Assembly: GCF_029714305.1 (NCBI RefSeq)
Contig: NZ_CP121647.1
Span: 7,832,501-7,896,500 of the forward strand
Length of the DNA: 64,000 nucleotides
Source of the DNA: Bradyrhizobium sp. CB3481
Lineage (GTDB): Bacteria; Pseudomonadota; Alphaproteobacteria; Rhizobiales; Xanthobacteraceae
Direction: 5' to 3'
Shown: positions 52,582 through 61,564 of the stretch, in pieces
How positions within the stretch are numbered: the stretch's first letter is position 1
Layout: each line of letters opens with the position of its first letter
The notes under the pieces: generated by a model
What the model was told of the DNA's origin: nothing
Database searches by the model: none
What the model saw: the letters and a program-made list of their open reading frames with translations, nothing else
Translations under genes and position numbers: made by a program

Positions 52582-53493
52582 ATGACCACCTCGTTCCCGG
52601 AAACGAAAACCGGCTTGCGTTTCGGCGTGACCTCCCTGGCTGTGACGGCCTGCCTGGCCGCGGTTCTGGCCACCAGCCTGCCGGCACGCGCCCAGGACAA
52701 TCCCGTTCTCGCCAAGGTTAACGGTGTCGAGATCCGCCAGAGCGACGTGGCGCTCGCGGAAGAGGAACTTGGCCCCAGCCTCGCGCAAATGGACCCGGCG
52801 ACCAAGAAGGACAATGTGCTGGCCTTCCTGATCGACCTGAAGATCGTCGCCAAGGCCGCCGAGGACAAGAAGATCGAGAACTCCGAAGACTTCAAGAAGC
52901 GCCTGGCGTTCACGCGCAGCCGCCTTTTGATGGACAGCCTGCTCGCCAGCGAGGGCAAGGCCGCGACCACCGAAGAGGCCATGAAGAAGGTCTATGAGGA
53001 GGCCGCCAAGCAGATCACCGGTGAAACGGAAGTCCACGCCCGGCACATCCTGGTCGAGACCGAGGACGAGGCCAAGGCGATCGCGGAAGAATTGAAGAAG
53101 GGCGGCGACTTCGCCGAGCTGGCGAAGAAGAAGTCCAAGGACCCCGGCGCCTCCGATGGCGGCGATCTCGGCTTCTTCACCAAGGAACAGATGGTGCCGG
53201 AATTCTCCGCCGTCGCCTTCACGCTGGAGCCGGGCAAGATCTCCGACCCCGTCAAGTCGCAGTTCGGCTGGCACATCATCAAGGTCGAGGAAAAGCGCGC
53301 CCGCAAGGCCCCCGAGTTCGATCAGGTCAAGGCCCAGATCGAGACCTATGTGACGCGCAAGGCGCAGGCCGAATACGTCGCCAAGCTGCGCGAGGCCGCC
53401 AAGGTCGAGCGCATGGACAAGCCGGCCGAGGCCGCCAAGACCGAGGCTCCGAAGCCCGCCGACTCCAAGATGGCGCCGCCGGCGAAGAAGTAA
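52582..53493 (+). CDS. Parvulin-type peptidylprolyl isomerase (PpiC/PrsA-like)
   Basis: A 303-residue periplasmic protein. Signal peptide GVTSLAVTACLAAVLATSLP with cleavage after ARA; an N-terminal SurA-like helical chaperone segment (NGVEIRQSDVALAEEELGPS); then the parvulin domain (VHARHILVETEDEAKAIAEE, KSKDPGASDGGDLGFFTKEQ, KSQFGWHIIKVEEKR); and an Ala/Pro/Lys-rich tail. It helps fold exported proteins. The ATG at 52582 is preceded by AAGGA. A longer frame from 52528 is disregarded because of the signal peptide. Confidence 0.94.
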   Translation: MTTSFPETKTGLRFGVTSLAVTACLAAVLATSLPARAQDNPVLAKVNGVEIRQSDVALAEEELGPSLAQMDPATKKDNVLAFLIDLKIVAKAAEDKKIENSEDFKKRLAFTRSRLLMDSLLASEGKAATTEEAMKKVYEEAAKQITGETEVHARHILVETEDEAKAIAEELKKGGDFAELAKKKSKDPGASDGGDLGFFTKEQMVPEFSAVAFTLEPGKISDPVKSQFGWHIIKVEEKRARKAPEFDQVKAQIETYVTRKAQAEYVAKLREAAKVERMDKPAEAAKTEAPKPADSKMAPPAKK

Positions 53494-53654
53494 AAAATCG
53501 CTGTCACTTCTTCGAGACCAATAGTATCTAGCATCGTCATGGCCGGGCCGAAGCGCCCGGCCGTTTCATGTCCGGACCGCCGGTTCAGGGCGCCGGACCA
53601 CGCTTGAAGCCGGCAGGCCCGGCCTGGATTGATCTGGTCGAAGAAGGTGCTCGC

Positions 53655-54896
53655 ATGTCCACCACTGTTTCCCCCCTCGCCCCGACCGACGTTCCCGAAA
53701 TGCCCGCGATCGCCGGCGTGAAGCTCGCGACCGCCGCCGCCGGCATCCGCTACAAGGGGCGTACCGACGTGCTGCTTGCGCTGATGGACAAGGGCACCAC
53801 CGTCGCCGGCGTGTTCACCAAGTCGAAATGTCCATCGGCCCCGGTGGAGTGGTGCCGCACCAAGCTCGGCCGCGGGCAAGCCCGCGCGCTGGTGGTGAAC
53901 TCCGGCAATGCCAACGCCTTCACTGGCAAGACCGGCAAGCAGTCGACGGCGCTGACGGCGCAGATCGCCGCAAAGGCGGTCGGCTGCTCGACATCCGACG
54001 TGTTCCTCGCCTCAACCGGCGTGATCGGCGAACCGCTCGATGCCACCAAATTCGACGGCGTGCTGGCGACACTGGCTGAAACCGCCACGCCCGACGACTG
54101 GATGGGCGCGGCCAAGGCGATCATGACCACCGATACCTTCCCGAAGGTCGCGACCGCGACCGTAAAACTCGGCAAGACCAAGGTGACCATCAACGGCATG
54201 GCCAAGGGCGCCGGCATGATCATGCCTGATATGGCGACCATGCTGTCCTTTGTGTTCACGGACGCGCCGCTGTCGTCCGCCGTGCTACAGGCGCTGCTCA
54301 AGAGCGGCGTGGAGGATACCTTCAACGCCATCACGATCGACAGCGACACCTCGACATCGGACACGCTGCTGGCGTTTGCGACCGGCGCCGCCGCGGCTAA
54401 TGGCGCGCCGAAGATCAGCCGGGCCAGCGACCCGCGCCTCAAGGCATTCGCCAAGGCGTTTCACGGCGTACTGGCCGACCTCGCCGAACAGGTGGCCCGC
54501 GACGGCGAAGGCGCGCGCAAGCTGGTCGAGGTGGTCGTCGAAGGCGCCACCACCAAGCCCTCGGCGCGCAAGATCGCGATGTCGATCGCCAATTCGCCGC
54601 TGGTGAAAACGGCGATCGCCGGTGAGGATGCGAACTGGGGCCGCGTGGTGATGGCGGTCGGCAAGGCCGGCGAGCCCGCCAACCGCGACAAGCTCTCGAT
54701 CTCGTTCAACGGCATCCGCGTTGCCAAGAGCGGTGCGCGCGATCCGTCCTACAACGAGGCTGAGGTCTCCGAGGTGATGAAGAGCCCGAAGATCCAAATC
54801 AAGGTCGGCCTCGGCCTCGGCAAGGGCCGCGACCGCGTGCTGACCTGCGACCTCACCAAGGAATATGTCGCGATCAACGGCGACTACCGGTCGTAA
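53655..54896 (+). CDS. argJ: Bifunctional glutamate N-acetyltransferase / amino-acid acetyltransferase
   Basis: A 413-residue Arg[21 protein letters not shown] contains the self-cleavage site, with nucleophile Thr195 in M-A-T-M-L, that splits the protein into alpha and beta chains. N-terminal [20 protein letters not shown] and C-terminal [14 protein letters not shown] are typical. It makes N-acetylglutamate and recycles the acetyl group in arginine synthesis. The ATG at 53655 has AAGG seven bases upstream. It follows the parvulin gene by 161 bp and is 14 bp before the Nudix gene. Confidence 0.96.
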   Translation: MSTTVSPLAPTDVPEMPAIAGVKLATAAAGIRYKGRTDVLLALMDKGTTVAGVFTKSKCPSAPVEWCRTKLGRGQARALVVNSGNANAFTGKTGKQSTALTAQIAAKAVGCSTSDVFLASTGVIGEPLDATKFDGVLATLAETATPDDWMGAAKAIMTTDTFPKVATATVKLGKTKVTINGMAKGAGMIMPDMATMLSFVFTDAPLSSAVLQALLKSGVEDTFNAITIDSDTSTSDTLLAFATGAAAANGAPKISRASDPRLKAFAKAFHGVLADLAEQVARDGEGARKLVEVVVEGATTKPSARKIAMSIANSPLVKTAIAGEDANWGRVVMAVGKAGEPANRDKLSISFNGIRVAKSGARDPSYNEAEVSEVMKSPKIQIKVGLGLGKGRDRVLTCDLTKEYVAINGDYRS

Positions 54897-54910
54897 GCGA
54901 GAGAGTGCGC

Positions 54911-55321
54911 ATGGCGGACATCAAGCTCACCCTCGTGGTCGCCTGCGCCCTCGTTGACGTCGACAAGCGCGTGCTGATCGCGCAGCGGCCGGAGGGCAAG
55001 GCGCTCGCGGGCTTGTGGGAATTTCCCGGCGGCAAGGTCGAGCCCGGCGAGCGACCAGAGCAGACTTTGATCCGCGAGCTGCACGAGGAGATCGGTATCG
55101 ACGTCAGCGAGCCGTGCCTGGCGCCGCTGACCTTCGCGAGCTACGCCTATGACAACTTCCATCTGTTGATGCCGTTCTACATCTGCCGGCGCTGGGAAGG
55201 CCTGGTCGTCGCACGCGAGGGCCAGCAACTGGCCTGGGTGCGCGCCAACAAGCTGCGCGACTACCCGATGCCTCCAGCGGATATTCCGCTGATCCCGCAT
55301 CTGATTGATTTATTGATGTAA
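54911..55321 (+). CDS. mutT: MutT-type Nudix hydrolase (8-oxo-dGTP diphosphatase)
   Basis: A 136-residue Nudix protein. The box GGKVEPGERPEQTLIRELHE followed by EIGI matches G-x5-E-x7-R-E-x2-E-E-x-G. The opening VVACALVDVDKRVLIAQRPE and GLWEFPGG also match MutT, which removes oxidised dGTP before DNA synthesis. It begins 14 bp after argJ and is probably in the same operon. The start was taken at ATG 54911, not GTG 54905. Confidence 0.9.
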   Translation: MADIKLTLVVACALVDVDKRVLIAQRPEGKALAGLWEFPGGKVEPGERPEQTLIRELHEEIGIDVSEPCLAPLTFASYAYDNFHLLMPFYICRRWEGLVVAREGQQLAWVRANKLRDYPMPPADIPLIPHLIDLLM

Positions 55322-55423
55322 AGCCGGCCCACGCAGGACCAGGACGCAAAATCGCGAAAACAACCCCATGCACAGTAGAAATTGGGGGGCCTGTCGGCGC
55401 CTTCCGCTGAACGGAACTACGCG

Positions 55424-56287
55424 TCAATCGCGCTTCGCCTTCTTCACCGCCGCTTCCAGACTCGCTTTTGCCGAGCCGGGCTTGAGCGGCTTCTGCTGGC
55501 TCTCGTGCGGCGCCCAGCCGGATAGCCAGACAATATCAAACGTCGCGCGGATGCGGCCGTCGGGATCGGCAAAGCGTTCGCCGTAAATCTGCGCCATCCG
55601 CAGCATCGTGGCGCGGCGGGTTGGCGTCCGCCGCCGTTCGACCAGAATATTGCTCGCACCCATCCGCCTGAGATCGGCCATCAGCGCAAATGCATTGTCA
55701 TAGCGCACCACGACGCGGTCGACGTCGGTGACCGGCAGCGCCAGCCCGGCCCGCTGCAGCAGCGCACCGATATCGCGCAAATCCGCAAACGGCGCCACGC
55801 GCGGCGACACCCCGCCCTCGCATTCGGCCTCCGCCGCGGCAAACGATTGCCGAAGCTCGGTCAGCGTGTCGCCACCGATCATCGCGGCGAGCAACAGCCC
55901 GTCGGGCCTGAGCGCGCGGCGCATCTGCGCCAGCACACCCGGCAGATCGTTGACGAACTGAAACGCAAGCGCCGAGACGGCGAGATCAAGCGATTCCGGC
56001 TGCAACGGCAGAATTTCCGATGCATCTGGATCGATGCGCACGATCGACCGGAAACGATCGGCCAACGGCTTGCGCAGCAATTCGCCCGGCGTCCAGATAT
56101 CGGCCACGTCGGCGAAATTCCGCGTCACCGCCTGCAGCCGTTCTTCGAAATCTTCCCGAACGCGATCGAGCAGAAACGTCGCAGGCGCGCTGCGCCGCGC
56201 GCGGTCGCGTCGCGCGCGCAAGAGCGCACGATCGAATATGGTGGGCGCGACGGTCGGGTTCGAGGCCATGCCGGTTGGTACGACCAT
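55424..56287 (-). CDS. Class I SAM-dependent methyltransferase (NDUFAF5/BioC-like)
   Basis: A 287-residue protein: FDRALLRARRDRARRSAPAT and LLDRVREDFEERLQAV at the N-terminus, then ALAFQFVNDLPGVLAQMRRA and LRPDGLLLAAMIGGDTLTEL, as in the NDUFAF5/BioC-like group found in alphaproteobacteria, where NDUFAF5 hydroxylates an Arg of complex I. The DNA-sequence-level SAM motif is weak because the glycine-rich loop is eroded, typical of NDUFAF5. M1 (56287) has GAGG ten bases upstream; M7 (56269) is possible. Confidence 0.85.
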   Translation of the reverse strand: MVVPTGMASNPTVAPTIFDRALLRARRDRARRSAPATFLLDRVREDFEERLQAVTRNFADVADIWTPGELLRKPLADRFRSIVRIDPDASEILPLQPESLDLAVSALAFQFVNDLPGVLAQMRRALRPDGLLLAAMIGGDTLTELRQSFAAAEAECEGGVSPRVAPFADLRDIGALLQRAGLALPVTDVDRVVVRYDNAFALMADLRRMGASNILVERRRTPTRRATMLRMAQIYGERFADPDGRIRATFDIVWLSGWAPHESQQKPLKPGSAKASLEAAVKKAKRD

Positions 56288-56422
56288 CAGCGATAGACCT
56301 CAATCCTCTTCAAGCCTCAAATCACGAAGCAAGCCTCTTTTCGCGAAGTTCAGGCGTGACCGCACGCCGGCGGCCGCGCTAACAGTGAGCGCTAGGTTCG
56401 AGGCGCGACGGAGCACGAGACG

Positions 56423-56752
56423 ATGATCACCTGTTACCTGCGATACGAAGTCGATCCGAACAAACTCGCCGAATTCGAAGCTTACGGCAGGATGTGGCTG
56501 GAACTGGTCCCGAGATTCGGCGGCATCCACCACGGGTACTTCCTGCCATCGGAAGGAGCGAGTGATGTTGCCCTAGCGATATTCAGCTTCCCGAGCTTCG
56601 CGGCCTATGAACAATATCGGAAAGATAGCGCCGCAGATCCAGACGTTCAGAAGGCAGTGGCCTTTGCAAAGCAAACTCGCTGCTTCATCCGCTATGAGCG
56701 ATCGTTCTTCCGGCCCGTGCTTCCGAAAGAGCCGGATGCCGGGGCCAGATAA
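56423..56752 (+). CDS. NIPSNAP family protein
   Basis: A 109-residue protein: MITCYLRYEVDPNKLAEFEA, WLELVPRFGGIHHGYFLPSE and FPSFAAYEQYRKDSAADPDV match the ferredoxin-like NIPSNAP fold (dimeric alpha/beta barrel). Function is unknown in bacteria. It is divergent from the methyltransferase, with starts about 135 bp apart, and lies 50 bp before comF. Confidence 0.85.
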   Translation: MITCYLRYEVDPNKLAEFEAYGRMWLELVPRFGGIHHGYFLPSEGASDVALAIFSFPSFAAYEQYRKDSAADPDVQKAVAFAKQTRCFIRYERSFFRPVLPKEPDAGAR

Positions 56753-56802
56753 GAACAGTCCACCGACTTGAGCGGGGCGCAGGGGGGCGCTAGCCTCACG
56801 AC

Positions 56803-57609
56803 ATGAGCGCCGAGGCATCACCACGCTCCATCTCCGACCATCTGCGCGGCGTGCTCGGCGCTTGCCGCGACGTGCTCGCGCATCTGCCGCGGCTTGCGCT
56901 CGACATTGCGCTGCCGACGCAGTGCGTCTCTTGCCGCGAGCCGGTCGATGGCGAGGGCGTCTGCGCGTCGTGCTGGGCAAAGCTGTCGTTCATCGAACCG
57001 CCTTATTGCCCGCGGCTCGGCATCCCCTTTGTCTACGACCCTGGTCCGGAATTGCTGTCGATGGAGGCGATCGCAAACCCACCGGCTTACCAGCGCGCCC
57101 GCGCTGCGGTGCGCTATGACGACATCGCCCGCACGCTGGTGCATTCGCTGAAATATCAGGACCGCACCGATCTCGCGCCCGCGATGGGCCGCTGGATGGC
57201 CCGCACCGGCAAGGAATTGCTCGACGAGGCCGACGTGCTGGTGCCGGTTCCGCTGCATTGGCGGCGCGGCTGGAGCCGGCGCTACAACCAGTCAGGCGCG
57301 TTGGCGCGGGTGATTTCGCGGCAAAGCGGTGTGAAATTGGCCGCCGAGGCGCTTCGCCGCATCCGCCCCACCGAGCAGCAGATCGGGCTGTCCCGTCCGC
57401 AGCGCGCCGCCAATGTTCAAGGCGCGTTCAAGGTCGCGCCCGAGCGCAGCGCCGACATCGCCGGCCGCCGCGTCATCCTGATCGACGATGTCCTGACCTC
57501 TGGCGCCACGACGGATGCCTGCGCCCGCGCCCTGCTCCGCGCCAAGGCCGCGCAGGTCGACGTGCTGGTATTCGCGCGGGTTGTGGACAGCCACCGCCCT
57601 CCCATATAA
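56803..57609 (+). CDS. comF: ComF family phosphoribosyltransferase-like protein
   Basis: A 268-residue ComF. N-terminal zinc ribbon CVSCREPVDGEGVCASCWAK; helical linker LVHSLKYQDRTDLAPAMGRW; VPVPLHWRRGWSRRYNQSGA; and PRPP-binding loop VILIDDVLTSGATTDACARA near residue 228. In gram-positives ComF serves DNA uptake, in other bacteria it is a probable phosphoribosyltransferase of unknown substrate. It starts a tight run: comF, grxC, nitrilase, DUF1178. Confidence 0.93.
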   Translation: MSAEASPRSISDHLRGVLGACRDVLAHLPRLALDIALPTQCVSCREPVDGEGVCASCWAKLSFIEPPYCPRLGIPFVYDPGPELLSMEAIANPPAYQRARAAVRYDDIARTLVHSLKYQDRTDLAPAMGRWMARTGKELLDEADVLVPVPLHWRRGWSRRYNQSGALARVISRQSGVKLAAEALRRIRPTEQQIGLSRPQRAANVQGAFKVAPERSADIAGRRVILIDDVLTSGATTDACARALLRAKAAQVDVLVFARVVDSHRPPI

Positions 57610-57666
57610 TTCAAAGACTTGTAATTCAAAGACCCGACAAAAAGACTTGGCTGATCAGAGCGTCCC

Positions 57667-57942
57667 ATGACTGCTGCCGTTGAAATCTATACCCGCCCGG
57701 GCTGCGGCTATTGCACCGCGGCCAAATCGTTGCTGACGCGCAAGAATGCCGCGTTCACCGAATTCAACGTCGCGACCGACCCGGCCTACCGCGACGAAAT
57801 GTACGACCGCGCCGGCCACGGCTCGACCTTCCCCCAGATCTTCATCGGCACAACCCATGTCGGCGGCTGTGACGAGCTTTATGCGCTGGACCGCGCGGGC
57901 AAGCTCGATGGCCTCCTGGCGGCAGAAAAGGCTTCCTCATGA
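57667..57942 (+). CDS. grxC: Glutaredoxin 3 (GrxC)
   Basis: A 91-residue dithiol glutaredoxin: VEIYTRPGCGYCTAAKSLLT with active-site C-G-Y-C, then STFPQIFIGTTHVGGCDELY, where the cis-Pro and GG-C-D glutathione-binding motif are conserved. It reduces disulfides with glutathione. The stop overlaps the nitrilase start as ATGA (57939-57942). Confidence 0.95.
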   Translation: MTAAVEIYTRPGCGYCTAAKSLLTRKNAAFTEFNVATDPAYRDEMYDRAGHGSTFPQIFIGTTHVGGCDELYALDRAGKLDGLLAAEKASS

Positions 57943-58817
57943 GCGCTGGATCGACCTTCACCGCGGCCATGGTGCAGATGCGCACCGGCCTGTTGCCCGA
58001 GCCGAGCCTCGAGCAGGGCATCGCCCTGATCCGCGAGGCGGTCGGGCAAGGCGCCGACTATGTGCTGACGCCCGAAGTCAGCAACATGATGCAGCTGAAC
58101 CGCAAGGCGCTGTTCGAGCACCTTGCATCCGAGGAAGACGATCTGTCGCTGAAGGCTTATCGCGCGCTCGCCGCGGAACTGAAGATCCATCTCCATATCG
58201 GCTCGCTGGCGCTGCGCTTTTCGCCGGAGCGCGCCGTCAACCGCTCGTTCCTGATCGGGCCGGACGGCCATCTGCTCGCCAGCTACGACAAGATCCACAT
58301 GTTCGATATCGACCTGCCCGGCGGCGAGAGCTATCGCGAATCAGCCAATTACCAGCCGGGCGAGACGGCGGTCATATCGGACCTGCCTTGGGGCCGGATC
58401 GGCCTGACGATCTGCTACGACGTGCGCTTCCCGGCGCTCTATCGGGCGCTGGCCGAGGCCGGCGCGTCGTTCCTCACGGTGCCCTCAGCTTTCACCAAAA
58501 AGACCGGCGAAGCGCATTGGCATACGCTGCTGCGCGCCCGCGCCATCGAGAACGGCTGCTTCGTGTTCGCGGCGGCGCAGGCTGGCATGCATGAGAACAA
58601 GCGCGAGACCTACGGTCATTCGCTGATCATCGCGCCCTGGGGCGAAATTCTCGCCGAGGGCGGCGTCGATCCCGGCGTGTTCCTCGCCGAGATCGATCCG
58701 TCGAAGGTCGAGGCCGCCCGCAGGAGCGTGCCATCGCTGCAGCACGGACGCCGCTTCGGCATTGCCGATCCCAAGGCCGGCCCCGAGCACCTGCATCTCG
58801 TCCGGGGCTCGGCATGA
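57939..58817 (+). CDS. Carbon-nitrogen hydrolase (Nit2-like amidase)
   Basis: A 292-residue nitrilase-superfamily enzyme with the Glu-Lys-Cys triad: VLTPEVSNMMQ (Glu, near residue 46), SYDKIHMFDIDLPGG (Lys, near residue 112) and GLTICYDVRFPALYR (Cys, near residue 155). The sequence is closest to Nit2/deaminated glutathione amidases, which fits its coupling with grxC. It overlaps both neighbours by ATGA, so translation is coupled across grxC, this gene and DUF1178. Confidence 0.93.
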   Translation: MSAGSTFTAAMVQMRTGLLPEPSLEQGIALIREAVGQGADYVLTPEVSNMMQLNRKALFEHLASEEDDLSLKAYRALAAELKIHLHIGSLALRFSPERAVNRSFLIGPDGHLLASYDKIHMFDIDLPGGESYRESANYQPGETAVISDLPWGRIGLTICYDVRFPALYRALAEAGASFLTVPSAFTKKTGEAHWHTLLRARAIENGCFVFAAAQAGMHENKRETYGHSLIIAPWGEILAEGGVDPGVFLAEIDPSKVEAARRSVPSLQHGRRFGIADPKAGPEHLHLVRGSA

Positions 58818-59281
58818 TCCGCTACAACCTTCGCTGCGAGAAGGGCCATGCTTTCGAAAGCTGGTTTCAAAGCTCCGCGGCGTATGAAGGGCAGGAAAAG
58901 CGCAAGCTGGTGAGCTGCCCGTCCTGCGGCTCGGTCAAGGTCGAGCGTGCGATCATGGCCCCGCAGATCGTGACCAAGAAGGGCCGCGAGCAGGCCGCGC
59001 CCGCGCCGGCCCCTGCTGAAGCGGCCGGACCGGAATCGACGCCGCTGCTGATGGCGCAGGAGCGCGAACTCCGCGCCAAGCTGAAGGAACTCCGCGATCA
59101 CATCGTCAAGAACGCCGACAATGTCGGCGAGCGCTTCCCCAACGAGGCGCGCAAGATGCATTATGGCGATATCGAACACCGCCCGATCTACGGCGAAGCT
59201 TCGGCGGAAGAAGCCCGCGCGCTGATCGATGAGGGCGTCGAGGTCTCGCCGCTGCCGGTGCTGCCGGAAGATCGGAATTGA
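58814..59281 (+). CDS. DUF1178 domain-containing protein
   Basis: A 155-residue protein: MIRYNLRCEKGHAFESWFQS at the start and VSCPSCGSVKVERAIMAPQI, a C-x-x-C zinc knuckle, then a charged linker and KMHYGDIEHRPIYGEASAEE at the C-terminus. DUF1178 is a small zinc-ribbon-like protein of unknown function common in alpha- and betaproteobacteria. It is the last gene of the comF-grxC-nitrilase cluster and is coupled by ATGA. Confidence 0.93.
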   Translation: MIRYNLRCEKGHAFESWFQSSAAYEGQEKRKLVSCPSCGSVKVERAIMAPQIVTKKGREQAAPAPAPAEAAGPESTPLLMAQERELRAKLKELRDHIVKNADNVGERFPNEARKMHYGDIEHRPIYGEASAEEARALIDEGVEVSPLPVLPEDRN

Positions 59282-59294
59282 GGCGAGGCGTGAT

Positions 59295-59395
59295 GCCGTA
59301 GGGTGGGCAAAGCGACAGCGTGCCCACCATCTATCCGCAACATCGGTGACTAGAATGGTGGGCACGTCGCTACGCGCCTTTGCCCACCCTACGGC
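59295..59395. repeat. GCCGTAGGGTGGGC-family palindromic repeat
   Basis: GCCGTAGGGTGGGCAAAG and CTTTGCCCACCCTACGGC are exact complements, with inner GCCCACCAT/ATGGTGGGC. A half copy lies at 3863-3904. It sits between the convergent DUF1178 and EamA genes. Confidence 0.9.
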
Positions 59396-59400
59396 ACCGT

Positions 59401-60300
59401 CTATGCCGCCACCAATAGCGCCACACCGATCACGATCAGCACGATCCCCGAGACTTCGCGCGGCGACATCGGCTGCTTGAACGAATAATACGACACTCCT
59501 TGCGCGAACAGCACCTCGACCAGCGCCAGCGTACGCACGTTCGCCGCCGCCGTCAGCGCGAACGCCAGAAACCAGAACTGCGAAGCGAAGGCGCCCATGA
59601 AGCCCGCGAGCATCGAAGGTTTCCATAGCCCCAGGATTTTCCTGAGCACGTCGGGCGCACGCATGAGCAGGTAGATCGTCAGCACCAGCGTCTGCACGAA
59701 CAGGCCGAACACCAGCGTGTAGGACGCTGCCGTCACGAAGGAAACGCCGGGCACCGCGATGACGGCGCCGCGAAAGCCGACCGCCGAGAGCGCAAAGCCC
59801 GCGCCCGCAACCAGGCCGATGATGGTGGGCTTGAGCTCTGCAAAGCCTTTTTCGCCGCCCGGCCTCAGCGCTGTAATCACCACACCGATGGTCGCGATCA
59901 CGATCGCGACCATCTTCAACAGCGTCAAATGATCGCCGAGGAAGATGAAGCCGAAGATCGCGGTCTGGATCGCCTCGGTCTTGATATAGGCCGTCGTCAC
60001 CACGAACGAGCGGTCGTTCATCGCCACCAGCATCAAGCCGGTGGCAACGATCTGGCTGAGCGCGCCGAGCAGCAGCCACGGCCAGAACATCGCCGGTGGC
60101 CACGGCACGGCATCGCCCGTCACCCCCACCACGAGCGCGAAGAAGACAATCGAGAATGGAAAGCCGAACAGGAAACGGATGTTGGTGGCGCCCCAGGTCC
60201 CGAGCGGCCCGGTCAGCGACCGCTGCATCGCATTGCGCGCGACCTGGCTGAGCGCGGCAATTATGGTGAAGGGAATCCAGAGCGTGGCGACGGAGAACAT
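59401..60300 (-). CDS. EamA/DMT family transporter
   Basis: A 299-residue membrane protein with about ten hydrophobic segments in two EamA repeats (WIPFTIIAALSQVARNAMQR ... TEAIQTAIFGFIFLGDHLTL and LIVAG... YTLVFGLFVQTLVLTIYLLM ... VLFAQGVSYYSFKQPMSPRE). The acidic E-x-x-x-x-A-I-F-G-F-I-F-L-G-D-H-L motif is usual for this family. Substrate unknown, typically metabolites or drugs. Transcribed alone, between repeats. Confidence 0.9.
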   Translation of the reverse strand: MFSVATLWIPFTIIAALSQVARNAMQRSLTGPLGTWGATNIRFLFGFPFSIVFFALVVGVTGDAVPWPPAMFWPWLLLGALSQIVATGLMLVAMNDRSFVVTTAYIKTEAIQTAIFGFIFLGDHLTLLKMVAIVIATIGVVITALRPGGEKGFAELKPTIIGLVAGAGFALSAVGFRGAVIAVPGVSFVTAASYTLVFGLFVQTLVLTIYLLMRAPDVLRKILGLWKPSMLAGFMGAFASQFWFLAFALTAAANVRTLALVEVLFAQGVSYYSFKQPMSPREVSGIVLIVIGVALLVAA

Positions 60301-60499
60301 TGGGGATACCGGCGGGAAATCGTTGCACCGTGCCGGGCAGGATGCGTTAGGTCAACGGGATCAGTGTCATGACAGGATTGCGCGCGCGCCAAACCCTGCG
60401 CTTGGAGGGACGACAGCGGGGGCAATGGGCAATCGGGCGCAACAAAACTCCGCTGTCATCGCCCGGCCTTGTGCGCACTTGCGCACTAGGACCGGGCGA

Positions 60500-60606
60500 C
60501 CCAGTACGCCGCGGCCTATCGGCTTGATCTCAGCCTTCCCGGCGTACTGGATCCCCGCCGGAGCCTGTCATCGGGCGCGCGTTCGCGCGACCCGGTGGCG
60601 GGGATG
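60500..60606. repeat. CAGTACGCCG/ATCCCCGCC palindromic element
   Basis: CAGTACGCCG (60502-60511) faces CGGCGTACTG (60539-60548), and ATCCCCGCC faces GGCGGGGAT around 60551-60604. Two linked hairpins. Confidence 0.7.
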
Positions 60607-60642
60607 ACGAGTTGTGGCGGGATGACGTGCGCACGCATGCCT

Positions 60643-60761
60643 GTCGTCCCTGCGAAGGCAGGGACCCATACGCCGTGCTCTCTGATGTGAGCAGGAATGG
60701 CAGACGTCTCGTAACCCAATTGGCGCCGCGGAGTATGGGTCCCCGCGTTCGCGGGGACGAC
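60643..60761. repeat. GTCGTCCCTGCG-family palindromic repeat
   Basis: GTCGTCCCTGCGAAGGCAGG, GACCCATA ... TATGGGTC, CCGCGTTCGCGGGGACGAC. Second copy of the element at 38188-38308. Confidence 0.9.
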
Positions 60762-60793
60762 AGCGGTGATACCGCTAAAGCGTCGGCATCAAC

Positions 60794-61561
60794 TCACGCC
60801 CCCTCGGCCACCACCATGTAGTTCACGTCCATGTCGGACGAGATGCTCCAGCGGTCGGCGAGTGGGTTGTAGACCACGCCGGCCTGGTCGGTGATGGCAA
60901 AGCGATTGTTGGCGAGGTGCTGCGTCAGCTCGTCCGGCGTGACGAACTTGTCCCACTGATGGGTGCCGCGCGGCAGCCAGCGCAGGATATATTCGGCGCC
61001 GACGATGGCGAGCGCAAAGCTCTTCCAGTTGCGGTTGAGCGTCGAGAGTACCATGATCCCGCCCGGCTTCACCATCGCCGCACAGCGGGCGATGAACGCG
61101 CCGACGTCGGTGACGTGCTCGACCACCTCCATCGCCAGCACGATGTCGAAGCGCTCGCGGTGGTCCATCTCCTCCACCGTGATGCAGCGGTAGTCGATCG
61201 ACAGATGGCCCTTCTCGGCATGCAGCCTGGCGGCGGCGATGTTGGTCGCCGACGGATCGATCCCGATCACCTGCGCGCCGAGCCGCGTGAACGGCTCGCA
61301 CAACAGGCCCGCGCCGCAGCCGATATCGAGGATCCGCAGGCCCGACAGGCAGCTCAGGCTCCGCGCGTTGCGGTCGAACTTGCGGCACGCCGCGTCGCGG
61401 ATATAGGCCAGCCGCAGCGGATTGATCTTGTGCAGCGGGGCCATTTTGCCCTTGGGGTCCCACCATTCATCGGAGAGTTTTGAAAACTTCGCGACCTCAG
61501 CCGGGTCCACCGTGCTGCCCGTGGCGGAGAGACCGGCGGAAGAATTTTGCTGCATAGCCAT
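60794..61561 (-). CDS. ubiG: Ubiquinone biosynthesis O-methyltransferase
   Basis: A 255-residue UbiG: DEWWDPKGKMAPLHKINPLR, RILDIGCGAGLLCEPFTRLG, QVIGIDPSATNIAAARLHAE and LNRNWKSFALAIVGAEYILR, the UbiG-specific NRN-x-K-S motif. It methylates two hydroxyl groups of ubiquinone intermediates with SAM. It begins three bases after the PH-domain gene and forms an operon with it. An alternative Met is at residue 3. Confidence 0.95.
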   Translation of the reverse strand: MAMQQNSSAGLSATGSTVDPAEVAKFSKLSDEWWDPKGKMAPLHKINPLRLAYIRDAACRKFDRNARSLSCLSGLRILDIGCGAGLLCEPFTRLGAQVIGIDPSATNIAAARLHAEKGHLSIDYRCITVEEMDHRERFDIVLAMEVVEHVTDVGAFIARCAAMVKPGGIMVLSTLNRNWKSFALAIVGAEYILRWLPRGTHQWDKFVTPDELTQHLANNRFAITDQAGVVYNPLADRWSISSDMDVNYMVVAEGA

Positions 61562-61564
61562 GAT

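Larger units (their letters stand above)
60301..60793. other. Repeat-rich intergenic region
   Basis: About 490 bases without a gene. It contains an imperfect palindromic element at about 60500-60606 (CAGTACGCCG/CGGCGTACTG and ATCCCCGCC/GGCGGGGAT) and the GTCGTCCCTGCG-family repeat at 60643-60761. Confidence 0.7.

Noticed and set aside
58616..60328. 570-codon minus-strand frame spanning nitrilase, DUF1178 and the EamA gene
   Set aside because: It crosses real genes in a shifted frame. No motif was found, while the overlapping proteins all have recognisable domains.
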